64,000 nt of DNA from Panagrolaimus kolymaensis (GCA_028622995.1 JAJQJQ010000024.1:434001-498000); one strand, 5' to 3'. Positions 13,151 to 24,550 are shown, counted from the stretch's first letter. Notes: generated by a model not told the origin, from the sequence alone. Translations and numbers: made by a program.

Positions 13151-13412
13151 AAAAAGGACTACCAATAATAAGTCTTGATAAACAGTTTTATTTAAATATA
13201 AAAATTGATGTGGAAGATAAAAGCCCAAGCAAACAACGTAAATCCTAAAACCCAAATAAATAACACAAAGTTCAGTTTTATTTATAAAAAGAAAATATTG
13301 TTTCGAAAGACACCCAATAAACCCAAAAAAAGAAAAGTTAAAAATTAATTTTTGATGAATGAACAAACAAGCTCGATGTTTACCAAAATTTAATAAACAT
13401 TTACATATTATA

Positions 13413-13595
13413 TTATTGTGAAGCTCTTTTGTTTCCATACATTTTAGCATTGACACAATTAATCACTTGTCGAAAAATATGATTTTGTTGTCGTAAAAAT
13501 ATAATTCGAGCAATTAATTGTTCATGTGAAAGTTCAGAAGAAATTGCGTTCATCACAGTTTGGACATTATTAGGTTCACCAGAAAATACAGCCAT
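13413..13595 (-). CDS. Small hypothetical protein, 60 aa
   Basis: A single-exon open frame starts at the ATG at 13595 and stops at 13413. Its composition is more protein-like than that of neighbouring AT-driven frames: it contains Glu, Gln, Asn, Arg and His spread through an amphipathic helix (residues ~18-45, including SHEQLIARI and FLRQQNHIF). I see no signal peptide, membrane segment or known domain. A longer frame upstream to 13709 is Phe/Asn-rich and probably not coding. It could alternatively be the last exon of an unresolved gene, because no clear trans-splice acceptor precedes the ATG. Function unknown. Confidence 0.4.
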   Translation of the reverse strand: MAVFSGEPNNVQTVMNAISSELSHEQLIARIIFLRQQNHIFRQVINCVNAKMYGNKRASQ

Positions 13596-14211
13596 TATCG
13601 TATACTTTTCTTCTTTCTCGAAGCAGTTAAAAATAAAATTAAAAAACAGGCGATTATCAACAATCAAATGACAGACACAAATATGATAAAAGAAATTCTT
13701 TTTAAACAACTTTTTATAATTATTTGTTTCTTTCTTTCCTTTTTTATTTTTATCGTGTAATTTTATGCAGCAAGTGCAAAGAGGAGGAGTAATGCACTCG
13801 TCGTCATGGAATTGAATGAATTTCTATATTGAAATAAGGGCGACGAACACAGCGACATCATGATGATGGTGCCATTTTGATTCGAATTAATATAATTTGT
13901 TAGAAAATATTTATTTGCTGTTTGGAAATAAAATAAGTATTGTAAGTTAAAAAAAAAAGAAAGAAAAGTTTTTAGGAAGTTCAATTAAATCCTAAATAAT
14001 TATTTACAAGCTTATGCATAAAATGGAGATTGGTTTAGGTAACTCAAACAAAAATTGCGATGAAAGAATACATTAATGATATAAACAACTACCTATGTAT
14101 GGAATGTCACAACTTAATTTTAAAAAATACCACTCCATCCATTAACACCAAAAGAAGACAAATTAAATACATTTATTATTAAAATCATTATTCACAAAAC
14201 ATAACACTAAT
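13596..14211. other. Intergenic spacer, nothing recognised
   Basis: This is the spacer between the small ORF and the 3' end of the histidine phosphatase gene. The open frame at 13763-13984 (-) is short, low in information and not supported by splice sites or similarity. Confidence 0.4.
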
Positions 14212-16153
14212 TTATTTTCGTAACATAAAACTTCTATCAAATTTTGTTGTTTGACTGACGAAAGTGATGGGAAGAAGAGATTTGCCGAGACGCCATTGAC
14301 CGCTTTCTTGTATCTGGAAAATGCAAGTTTAATGACAAAATTTATATTGCAAACACAAAACTTACTTGTTCGATAACAACTGAAGTACAATAAGGATAAC
14401 GATCAGTTAAATGATCCAAATGATGAGTTGCTGGAATTGATTTAGATAAATTCAAAAGAGCTCGAGAACTTGAATCCAGAGTACTTGCATGAGCCACGAT
14501 AATTACGTTTCCCATGGTTGAAAGTAAAATCCTAAAAAATCAATAATAATTAGGCATGTTAAAAGAAAGCTGCATTAAACGAAAACAAGAATAGTGCAAA
14601 CATACTTTTGAATAACGTCTTGTCCACGACGATAATAATCATTTTTGGTTTCATTATAAAAATCTTTCATTAAAGTTTCTTTTGAATTGATAGGTCGATA
14701 ACCTTTTGAAACATCAAATCCAGCATCCAAAAGTTCAGCAGTTGTCATAAAAATTGGAGCAGATTCATAAAAAGTGTACCAATCAAAAAGTCCAGGTTCA
14801 ATTTTAATTTTCAAATTTGATGATTCACCAATTTCTTTAGCTAAAATTTGTGCTGTTTCAATACATCGAAACGATGGAGAAGAATAAATTCCATTTATTT
14901 TATGTTGAGATTGTTTGATTGCTTTTCCAGCCATTTGAGCGATATGTCTTCCAACTTCAGTTATTGGTGGATCCGAATCATACGCAGCTAAACCACCACG
15001 ACGTTTTGGAAGAGTTCGAGGTTGATTTGAATTGTATGGACGATAAGAACCATTGATGTTTGCTTGTCGAATCCATGAAGGAAATACACGATCCATACGT
15101 TCTGCATGACGAAAAAGAACCACACGACGAGGTATAAGCGACCTAAAAAAAGTGGATGAAATGTTTAAAATAACAAACATGAGCAAATGTGAAGGAAATG
15201 GAATTCCATTAACATCGAAAGATCATTGTAAGCTTTTGGCGATTTTACATTTAGCAATACAGTATTACTTTATACAAATTAGCTACTTTCTTCCTCGATG
15301 TATTAACGTAAAGTAGGACTTACATTTCAGCAACAATTGTTGGAGTTTGAACTTTTGGTGGTGTTGTAATTGGCTGCTTTATTTTTTCTTGCGTACTTTT
15401 CGTTGATGGTAGAGATTCGGCAGATGCCTAAAAATGTAAACATAATCATCTAATTATTCCATGCATAAAAAGTTATAAACTTACAGCAGATGATGAAGCT
15501 TCACTATCTTCACTTTCAGTACTTGATTCATCGGAAGTTTCTTTAACAGATTCCTTTTTCTTTGCTATTTCTTTCTTCTTTTCATCTTCTTTAGGTTTGA
15601 TTGTTTCAATCTTTAGAGGAATGGCAGCTTTAGGTTCTTTTTGTTGTGTAACTTTCTTTGTTCGATCATCTTTTGGTGCACTTACTGAATCAAGTTGAGT
15701 TTTTTCAGTATGAAGAGGAGGAGGTGGATCTGAAAAAATGTTTATTATTTAGGAACTATGGAAAATTTGCAAATTCATGCATTGAGAAAACAAGAGACTT
15801 TGATTACAGTATGATTGTCAAACACTCCATGCAAGAAAATAAATCATTCAAACAATGCCCATCGTTTCATTTTATCTATGGATTTATAAAATTTTAAACC
15901 CACCTTTAGATTTTTCAACGCTTCCAGTTTTAACACTTTCATATTTTGTTTTTGCAGCTTTTGGAGTTTCACCAGGTGTTGTTGTTGTCTTCGTTGGTGT
16001 TTTTGTTGTAGCATCAGCGGTTGAACATGTTGTCGTCGTCGTCGTTGTTGTTGAAGTTGGTGTTGTTGGTGGTGGAGCTTTTTTATCATCACCCGGCGGC
16101 GGCGGCGGCTTCTTTTTACCCCATTTAAATGCAATATCAATGTTTAATGGCAT
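14212..16153 (-). CDS. Histidine phosphatase (Sts/UBASH3-type), Pro/Thr-rich N-terminus
   Basis: Six-exon model (minus strand): 16153-15904, 15729-15485, 15427-15324, 15142-14606, 14531-14366, 14313-14212. All junctions are GT/AG, the phase is continuous, and it encodes 467 aa. A TTCAATTCAG acceptor about 25 nt upstream of the ATG suits trans-splicing. Residues ~1-200 are low complexity: a Pro run, a Thr run (TTTTTTTT), then Lys/Glu-rich. The catalytic domain follows: VVLFRHAERMDRVF carries the phosphohistidine RHAE motif, AGKAI/SSPSFRCIETA the second-shell Arg, and VIIVAHASTLD the second catalytic His. The C-terminal GQWRL resembles the end of the Sts family. Such enzymes remove phosphate from phosphotyrosine proteins or small phospho-substrates such as ecdysteroid phosphates; the substrate here is unknown. 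The UBA and SH3 domains of vertebrate Sts proteins are absent, as in many nematode homologues. Confidence 0.88.
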
Positions 16154-16276
16154 TGATTTTTTGTTTGGACGACTGAATTGAAAGCAGACTCGTGAAGAAA
16201 AAAAAAGTGAAAACTTTTGCAGATTGGGAGAAAAACAAAAGTGATTATGCAAATTTTTAAGCTTATGTATACAAAA

Positions 16277-16488
16277 CAGGGATGGACGGAATTAAAAATT
16301 TTTAAACGGAAGGAAGTACGGAAGGAATTAAAACCCGAAAAAAGGCGGAATTCCGGAAGTAAACGGAAGGAAGCGGAATTTTTATAACCAGATAGCCACT
16401 TCCGTTTAACGCGGAAGGAACACGGAAGTAAAAAAAAGGCGGAATTCCGCGGAAGACGGAAGCGGAAGTGGAATTCCGTCCATCCCTG
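16277..16488. mobile_element. hAT-type MITE, 8-bp target duplication ATACAAAA
   Basis: A 212-bp element begins CAGGGATGGACGGAATT and ends with its exact complement. Perfect 8-bp direct repeats ATACAAAA lie at 16269-16276 and 16489-16496. CAGGG termini with an 8-bp target duplication are typical of hAT elements. The interior is rich in GGAAG/CTTCC words and has no coding capacity, so it is non-autonomous. It sits about 120 bp upstream of the histidine phosphatase start codon (minus strand). Confidence 0.88.
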
Positions 16489-16663
16489 ATACAAAACAAA
16501 AAAACGATATTCTTGCAAATTTGATATATTCCCAATACCGCTAAATTTATTTCTTTTCTTTTTTTAAAGGAAAGACATAGATAAATAAATAAGTATGTTA
16601 ACAAGATCGAGAAACATTAATATGAGATTTTTATTATCCAAAAACAATACAAAAGTAAAAAAA

Positions 16664-17417
16664 TTAAAAATTTAACAAAAATCTATCAGAATTTAAGTTC
16701 CATAATTCTGAATAAAATATTGAAGCTAAAAACCATACAATCAAGAAAGAAAAAAGTAAAAATATTTGGAAAATGAAAGAAATATTAAAAGGCAAAAGCG
16801 AATCTTTAGTGAATTCCATTTTGGTGATTCCAAAAATGAGAAATGAAATAAAAAAAGAAATAATTGTTAGAGTTGTAATTCTTTGAACAAAAGTTTGAAG
16901 TTTGGGTTCAATCAAAATTAAATTGGAATCAATATTTTGTTTGATACATTCCTGCCAAAGACTTTGTTGCTTTTGGATGATGGATTCAAGGTCGAACTTT
17001 TGCTCTTCAAGCATGTTTTTGGCTGCTTTATATCCAAGATATGTGTCGTATGAAATTGTTGGAGATAAAAGTTCAGTTTTAAATATTGCCAATTTCTAAA
17101 AAAAAACAACATTCAAAAAATAAAATTTTATGTTTTTAAATATTTGTTACCTCTTCAATTTCTTTAACCTCCAATTTTATCATTTGATAATCTCTTCTTG
17201 GAAATAAACCATCCAATTCACAAAAAGCATATGCATCAATTTGAGGAGGCCATGGATAAAGGAAAGCTTCCAAAACAAATACAAACAATGGAAAAGCTAA
17301 CAAAAAAATAAAAGCAATATGTTTCAAATTAAAATTATTCGATTTATCAATATCATCTGGTTCTAAAATGGGATCATCGGAATTTGCGCTAATTTCCAAG
17401 CAAAATGAATCTTGCAT
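16664..17417 (-). CDS. Hypothetical three-pass membrane protein, 232 aa
   Basis: Two exons, 17417-17151 and 17095-16664, are joined by a 55-nt GT/AG intron with phase 0. The N-terminus (residues 1-28) is acidic, with Glu/Asp-Pro clusters. A hydrophobic segment follows at ~31-56 (IAFIFLLAFPLFVFVLEAFL), then a ~110-residue soluble region with predicted helices (YKAAKNMLEEQKFDLESIIQ), then two closely spaced hydrophobic segments at ~173-190 and ~202-225. The topology (one segment, a long loop, a hairpin) is clear but I do not recognise a family. It could be a nematode-specific protein. The short intron and coding-like codon use support it being real. Confidence 0.7.
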
Positions 17418-17982
17418 CTTCGTTCACCAAAACTAACAATTTTTTTAGAGAAAAATGAATGAAGATGAATAAATGGGTTTAAGATCCATCTGAAATACGT
17501 TTGATCGCTTAAAGGTCCATCCTTGCGACCTTTCATTACGTTTTGATGCTTCAAAGCATGCCTTCAAAGTTTGTAATTATATTGTATCAATAATAACAAA
17601 AATAAAGAAAGGTAGTTGTTAGCTTTTTGGAAAGTTATTCAAAAGGCTTTACGACGACAACTTGAAAGAGAAGAAAAATAAAAGGGCGGTTGGTAGACGA
17701 GAAACAACAAACAAGCAAGAGTAAACACTTTAATAATTTTGTTATTGATAGATAAAGTTAAAGGTTAATTTTTATTATGATCAAAGCTTGATGGATAAAA
17801 AATTTAAACTTTACAAAATATCTAAAAAAAGCTATAAAAATTTTGAAATCGATTCATTCTTATCGCGAAAACAACATGAAGCATTATTCTCGAATCGTCC
17901 GTATGCAAAATTAGGCTCTTTTGCCTTTTTTAGAAAAAAATTTTAGGCAAGCAACATCGAGAATTTTTTTCTCTTCCGCTTT
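17418..17982. other. Divergent intergenic region
   Basis: This lies between the start codons of the membrane protein (-) and the DNAJA-like gene (+), so it presumably contains both promoters. It has TTTTTTAG and TTTTAG acceptor-like sites at about 17931 and 17945. I looked here for J-domain exons (an HPD motif) that could belong to the downstream gene and found none. Confidence 0.5.
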
Positions 17983-19168
17983 ATGATTTCATTGTTGATC
18001 TTTCCACTGGTTTTATCATTTTTTCTGGTGCTAAAACATATTTTTCTTGGAACTCTGAGCACTATGGATGAAGCTATGTTTGAAATGTTAAATGGACATG
18101 GAGGTCTCCATCCGGATGAGCTGTTTGGTGGTTTTGGTCATTCTCATCGTCATCGAAAAGTGAAAGCTGTGGCTCAACCATTGAATGTTACGTTGAATGA
18201 TTTATACAATGGAAAAACTATAAAATTCAAGGTTGAAAAGAACATCATCTGTAAATCATGCAATGGGTAAGTTTAATACTTTTAGCATTTTTGTAATCCT
18301 AACTTTTTATCATTCATGTTTTAGAGTTGGCGGAAAAGATGGTAAATCATCCAAATGTGGATCATGCAATGGTCAAGGAAAGCGTATGGCAATGCGAATG
18401 GTTGGTCCTGGTATGGCTCAACAATGTGTGGAAGCTTGTTCAAAATGCAAAGGTCTTGGCTCTCTGTTATCTGATGAAGAAAAATGTCAAACTTGTCATG
18501 GAAATCGAACCGTTCCTGAAGAAAAGTTCCTCGAAGTTAAAGTTGTTCCTGGAATGAGACATGGTCAACAAATTACTTTTGTTAAAGAAGGTGATGAAGC
18601 TCCTGGACTTGAAGCTGGTGACATAATCTTCGTCATTCAATGTGAAGCTCATGAAAAGTTTACTCGAAGAGGTGATGACTTGTTTTACACCAAAGAACTT
18701 ACTATGGCTGAAGCTCTTTGTGGTCATACTGTTATTATTGAACAACTTGATGGTCGTAAATTAGCTGTTAAAGCATCTCCTGGTCAATGTGTTAAACCTA
18801 ATGATATTCGATGTGTAGTTGCTGAAGGTATGCCTCTTCCTCAACATGGTCCTGCTCGTGGTAATTTATATATTATTTATAAAGTGGCCTTTCCAAAAAA
18901 TCATTTTCTTGATAACGAAGAACTTTACAAGGTTTGTTTTATTTCCATTTCTCTTTGTTCTCAACTAATCCAATAACATTTTTAGGAATTAGCAAATGCA
19001 ATATCACGAAAACATGAAACTATTCCATTGGGTGAAGAAAAATCTCTGCATGACTTTGAAGAAGCTCGATACCAAAGAAATGATCGTGGTGAAGCTCATT
19101 ATGATGATGATTATGAAGAAATGGCTGAAGCCCATGTACCTCCTGGAGCTCAATGCGCTCAACAATAA
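17983..19168 (+). CDS. DNAJA (type I Hsp40)-like protein lacking the J domain
   Basis: Exons 17983-18266, 18325-18931 and 18986-19168 (GT/AG, continuous frame) give 357 aa, or 330 aa if the Met at 18064 is used. The second start is plausible because it opens with the G/F-like region (MDEAMFEMLNGHGG); the longer start adds a hydrophobic stretch that could be a signal or anchor. Then come the DNAJA core: LNVTLNDLYNGKT, four zinc-binding repeats (CKSCNGVGG, CGSCNGQGK, CSKCKGLGS, CQTCHGNRT), the C-terminal substrate-binding barrels with GDIIFVIQ and DLFYTKELTMAEALCG, and a C-terminal CAQQ resembling the farnesylated CaaX of DNAJA proteins. The J domain with HPD, needed to stimulate Hsp70 ATPase, is absent. 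It may act as a client-binding modulator, or it may be decaying. An AATAAA lies at 19247-19252. Confidence 0.88.
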
Positions 19169-19282
19169 ACTTGGTTTATTCTAATTTTTAACTATTTATC
19201 TCCTTTTATTTGATTCATTTATGTCTTTATTATACTGTTTTTAAAGAATAAAAACTTTCATATAAATCTTTGTGTATCACTT

Positions 19283-22200
19283 TTAAAACTTTTTGTATGG
19301 TAAAAATTTGCCTGACCATGTAATTTTAACTCGATCACCATCTTCATGAGGTTCACGTTCAAGTTTGAAATCAAAATTTATAGCGCTAATAATTCCATCA
19401 CCAAATTCTTCAAGGATGAGTTCACGCATGGCTGGACCATATACTCCAACAGCCTAAAAATAAATTTTTTAGTTTAATAAAGAGGAAGGAAGTTGTTAAT
19501 GGTTGTTGAGAGAAAAAGTGGGAAGCTTTCATGTTTTAGTGTTTGATCAGATATGCACACAAGTTTCAAGAAACAACTTTTTAGAGACATATTTCTCAAA
19601 AAATATCGGACGTTTTGCTTGTAATTATTAGAATTCTTTGCAAAATTTTAGTTACTAAAAACACTATTCTAGCATTGAATAAATATTAGAAATCCTTGCA
19701 GATGACAGCTTCATACTCTTCATTGATACTTTACACTTTCACATTTATCGTTAAATTTTATCGGTCTTAATTTCAACAGTGAAAGTTGTGTTAGTAAAAA
19801 AAAGTCAAAACAAGCAATTGCTTCTTATTTGGTTTTTTAGAACAAAGGTTTTGCAACGATAATTTGAACATTACCATACTGTATCGCTTCCATCATTCAT
19901 TTTTCTTCCTTCTCATTTGATTCATTCATTTTTTTATTCTTCAATTTTTCTTGCTTGTTCTTGAAGGTTTGTCTAAATTTTTTGATTCTAGCATAAATAC
20001 TCACTTTTATTAGCTCGTTATTAATTTTGCGCATTCATATAACATCTTCTTATAATATTTTTCGTGTCGCGCTTTTTTGAATGTCTTTTTCGTGTTATTT
20101 TTTTATTCGTAGAGTTGTTCCATTATTAATAAACTTTTTCTTAGATATGTTTCTGCCTCAAACATCAACAGCTGATCCATCACGTTATGCACCGCCAAGT
20201 TCTTATCCAAATGGATATCATCAACCACCATCAACAAATGGTCAACCAAACTTTGCATCATCAAATGCTCATCCTGCTGTATATCAACCTTATCAAACAT
20301 CAGCAACAGGTCAACCAACTTCTGCAACATTTGGTGCTTTTCCTGTTGGATATCAACCTCCGCCAGCTGCAATGATTCCATCAAGTTTTACCTCAACAAA
20401 CGCTTATCCTAATGGGTATCATCCGCAAACATCAACAACTACTGGTCAACAAAATTCTGCATCATCGGGAGCTAGTTTTAATGGACATCAACAAACAACT
20501 AATTGTCAACCAAGTTCGGCTTCATCAAGTGCTTTTCCTAATGGATATCAACAACCAACGTCAGCTACTGCTCCACCAAGTTCATCAAGTGCTTATGCTA
20601 ATGAGTATCAGCAACCAGCAATGGGTCTACAAACTTCTGCTTCACCTGGGTCTTATGCTAATGGATATCAACCACAACCATCATATCAACAACCTTATCC
20701 TGGTTTTCCGCAATTTCCTCAACAACAGCCTCCAGCTCTTATGGCATCGAATCTTCCATGTGTCGTTCAAGTTACTCAAGATGATCAACAAACAAGAAGT
20801 GGATTGTTTCCAACCGGTTATCCTACAGCTGAACTGCCTCCTATGGTTTCAACAAAGTTCGATGCTCAAGACTATGGAAACAGCAATCCTAAGTTTATTC
20901 GCTCGTCACTTTATGCTGTTCCTGCTACTCATGACTTTATCAAACAATCTCAAATACCATTCGCTCTGTCAATAACTCCTTTTGCTAAACTTGCATCAAA
21001 TGAATACAAACCTCCTGTCGTTGATTTGGGTGAACTTGGTCCTGTAAGATGTGATCGATGCAAGGCTTACATCTGTCCATTCATGGAATTTATTGATGGT
21101 GGAAGAAAATTCAAATGTCCTTTTTGCTATGCTTCGACTCAAGGTTAGTGTTTCATTCTTTCCTTCTTGCATTTTTTCTACTGTTTTATTTGTTTTAGTG
21201 GAACAATCTTACTTTGCTCATTTGGATCAAACTGGTCGTCGAACAGATATTCAACATAGACAAGAGCTTTGTTTGGGATCATATGAATTCGTCGCAACTA
21301 AACTTTATTGTAAGAATAGTATTCCTCCTAAACAACCTGCTTTCATCTTCTTTCTCGATGTCTCATATAATGCTGTTCGAATGGGTTTGGTTGATTTATT
21401 CTGCAAACAACTTCCTCTGCTTTTGAAGAAACTTCCAAAGTTAGTTTTTTCCACACATTTTCAAATATTAATGCTTTCTTTTTCAGGGATTACAATCAAG
21501 ACACATCTTCCATGCGTATTGGCTTCGCAACTTATGATCAAACTCTTCATTTTTACAATCTAAGAAACCCGAAATGTGCTGAAATGCTAATTGAAAATGA
21601 TGCTTCAGATGTATTTGTTCCATTCGTAGAAGGTTTCCTTGTGGATTTCAATCAAGCTGAAGAAGCACTTAAATGTTGCCTTGAACAAGTTCGTAAATGC
21701 TTTATGGATACAAGAATTACTGAAACATTGCTTGGTCCTGTTATTCAAGCTGGAATGGATGCTCTTCGAAGTGCTGATTGTGCTGGAAAAATCTTTGTTT
21801 TCCATACTTCTCTTCCAACTTTTGATGCTCCTGGAAAGCTTAAGAATCGAGAAGATCGTAAAATGCTTGGAAGTGATAAAGAAAAAACTCAATTATTACC
21901 TGACATCGAATTTTATTCTCAGCTTGGTGAAGAATGTATCAAGATTGGTTGTGCCGTTGATCTCTTTTTATTTCCAAATTCATACTTGGATCTCGCTTCC
22001 ATTGCTCCTGTTTGCAACATTTCTGGTGGTTCAATATACAAATACCAATTCTTTGATGGTCAACGAGAAGGTCCACGATTTCTAGCTGATTTACAACATG
22101 ATATCACTCGTGAAATTGTATTTGATGTTATGATGCGTGTTCGTACTTCTACTGGTATTCGTCCAACAGGATTCTATGGTGATTTCTTTATGCAAAATAC

Positions 22201-23774
22201 AACTGATATTGAAGCTGGCGCGCTGGATGCTGATAAAGGAATGGTTGTTGAATGCAATTATGATGATAAACTCAATGAAAATGTTCCTGCTTTCTTTCAA
22301 ACTGCTGTTCTTTTCACAAGCTGTAGTGGTCAACGACGTCTTCGAATTCATAACTTGGCTCTTCCAATCACAAAGGAATATGATATTATTTTTCGTCGAG
22401 CTGATCTGGATACTGTTGTCACATATTTCTTCAAATTTGCTGCTAAACTTATTCGTGAAAAGACTCCAAAAGAAATGCGTGATGAATTGTTCCATCGATG
22501 TTCTCAAATCCTTTCAACTTATCGTGAACGCTGTAGCCAACATTCACCAAATTCTCAATTGGTTTTACCTGAAGTTCTCAAACTGCTTCCATTGTATATG
22601 AATTGTATCTTTCGAACTGATGCTTTAAGTGGAGGTAGCGTTCATTCTTTCGTTTGTGTCTGAGATTAACTTTGGTTTTTAGGTAACGAACTTACTGTGG
22701 ATGATCGTGTATGGCTTCTTCAAATGGTTTCATCATTTCGTATTGATATCAGCATGCGACTACTTTATCCTCAAATTTTGCCTCTCTCTAACTTTCAAAT
22801 ATCCGAATTTGATTCTCAATTGAATATGCCAACTCCCATTCGTGCATCTTATGAATACTTTGATCCAAAAGAAGTTTATCTCGTTGAAAATGGTCTTGTT
22901 GGTTTTATTTGGATTGGTTTGGAAGCTCCTGTCGAATTCATACATGATGTTTTTAATGTTCAAAGCTTGCAACATTTGGATACTGAATCTGTGAGTCTAA
23001 TAATAATTTGTTTGTTACGTTTTTAACTTTTATTTGTTTCAGCATATTCTACCTGAACGTGATAATGCTCGATCTCGTGCTCTTCGTATTCTTTTGGCTG
23101 ATATTAATGCTGATCGTCCAACCAACTTTAAAATGTTCATCGTCAAACAAAATGATAGTATGGAATCGTGGATGAAGAAATTCTTGGTTGAAGACAAATA
23201 TGCCGCCAATTCGGTATCATACATTGAATTCATCCATCAAATTCATCGAGAAGTTAGAAATCATGCCTCATAAACTTTTTGAACCAAGATTTTATGAAAC
23301 TAATTTTCTTTTCTGTTTTCTTTGTATAATTATCTTTGTGCTTTTGTTTGTTTTGATTTGTAATATTATAATAAATTATTTATATTGATTCTAAATTTTG
23401 TTTGTTAAGTTGTGGATATTGTTAAACCTATTATGGTTGCCGGTGTTAGTTGGTTGTTTGTTATCAATATGTTTGATTTGGTTGCTTACCTCTTTAAGTC
23501 GAGACATTACAGGATCTTTAGCAAGTTCGGAATCAGCAATAATATTTCGATGTGGAACAATTTGAAGCCATTTCACACTTTCTTCATCCAAATTAAAAAT
23601 CTTCCCGATTTTTTCTGCTTCATTTTTATCAAAGCATGCATCTCCAAGACATGCAGTGGTGGTCCATTCTTTACTTCGACCAATCTTTTCTGCAATTTCC
23701 GACCATTTCAAACCTTGTTGAACTTTAGATCGAAGAATTTGTTCTGTAATAGATTTACGAATATTTGCAGCCAT
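19283..23774 (-). CDS. Cyanate hydratase (cyanase), two exons around a 4-kb intron
   Basis: Exon 1 is 23774-23490 and exon 2 is 19453-19283. Both junctions are canonical and phase 0, giving 151 aa, the normal cyanase length. Exon 1 encodes the N-terminal helical (POU/HTH-like) part: ILRSKVQQGLKWSEIAEKIGRS...TTACLGDA. Exon 2 encodes the catalytic C-terminus: VYGPAMRELILEEFGDGIIS through GKFLPYKKF. The catalytic Arg and Glu (MSRLKE, immediately before the junction) and Ser (GIISAINF) are present. Cyanase converts cyanate plus bicarbonate to CO2 and carbamate, which releases ammonia. The 4,036-bp intron contains the whole sec24 gene on the opposite strand. Cyanase is patchy in animals and has been discussed as a horizontal acquisition in some plant-parasitic nematodes and in mites. 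The last exon is convergent with the DNAJA-like gene. Confidence 0.9.
20147..23273 (+). CDS. sec24: Sec24, COPII coat cargo-adaptor subunit
   Basis: Five exons: 20147-21143, 21199-21439, 21487-22634, 22683-22990, 23043-23273 (introns 46-55 nt, frame continuous), 974 aa. The ATG at 20147 is chosen because a TTTTTCTTAG acceptor ends 2 nt upstream, fitting trans-splicing; an in-frame ATG lies at 20081. Residues 1-~230 are a Pro/Gln/Ser/Tyr-rich disordered tail of imperfect repeats (NGYQQP, SASS). The Sec23/24 zinc finger follows (CDRCKAYICPF...KCPFCYA), then the trunk domain (FIFFLDVSYNAV, RIGFATYD), beta-sandwich, helical region and C-terminal gelsolin-like domain. Sec24 pairs with Sec23 and selects cargo at ER exit sites. 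The gene lies wholly within the cyanase intron. A polyadenylation-like AATAAA is near 23372. Confidence 0.95.
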
Positions 23775-23829
23775 TTTTCCTTCCTAGTAATTTTGATTGT
23801 TACGACGTGGATGGAAATCTTTCATGGGA

Positions 23830-24550
23830 AAGTTTATAAAAAAATGAAAAAATTAGCATAAAAAAAACGAATGAATGGCCAATGAATGAAAATTGCTTTG
23901 CATTACATAAAAATGAAGCGGTGATGAGTGGCGGTTGATATTCAATTACCCAAAGATACTAAAGAATCAAAAAACTATAGGAACCAAAGGATCCAAATAT
24001 ACACAAATCGTTCAGGGTTAATGCATATTCTATGGAAAATGTTAAGGAAATTTCTTGAGCGACTTATAGGGCATTTATTTTGTAGAAAGTAAAACAAAGT
24101 GAAACATTGATTAGTGGTGATTGATTTTGAGCTATTAAAAATATTAAAAGATTCTAAAAATGTCAAAATATTGTATAAAATAACTTTCATGGCCAGCCGA
24201 AGGCTGGCGCGTGACAATTGAAAATTAAAATTATTTATGAGAAAGAAACGAGTGGATATTGTCGATGAGGGCTTTAAATTATTTTGGGATCTTTAGAAGG
24301 ATTTAGTGGATTTTAATTGCAAGAATGTAGGGAAACATAAGACCATGATGAAAGCAATTTGTGCTGGGGAAATTTTAAGGCAAATTTTTCATTCCTTAAA
24401 TAAGTATTATCAAAAGGAGTGGAGACTTTATTGGTATTTTCTATCGCTGGGATAAAGACATTTGCTGCCGTTAGGAGACTTTGAGTGTCTGGGATGAGGA
24501 TCTTAGATCCCAAGGATGAGAAGGAGAGGATTTCATGGCATACGATTTCG
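23830..24550 (-). repeat. Dispersed GGATCC-rich repeat, copy 2 (inverted)
   Basis: Read on the minus strand, this region carries the landmarks of the 12.2-13.15 kb repeat: GATCC/GGATCT words (around 23985, 24290, 24500), text matching CACTCATCACCGCTTCATTTT (around 23908-23930) and ATGCTAATTTTTTCATT (near 23850). Two compact GC-rich hairpins lie within and just 5' of it in this orientation (24192-24208 and 24628-24644). No coding capacity was found. Confidence 0.55.
24192..24208. other. Compact GC-rich hairpin (24.2 kb)
   Basis: A perfect 7-bp stem GCCAGCC/GGCTGGC with a GAA loop in AT-rich DNA. It is one of five such structures, all close to GGATCC-rich repeat copies. Confidence 0.7.
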
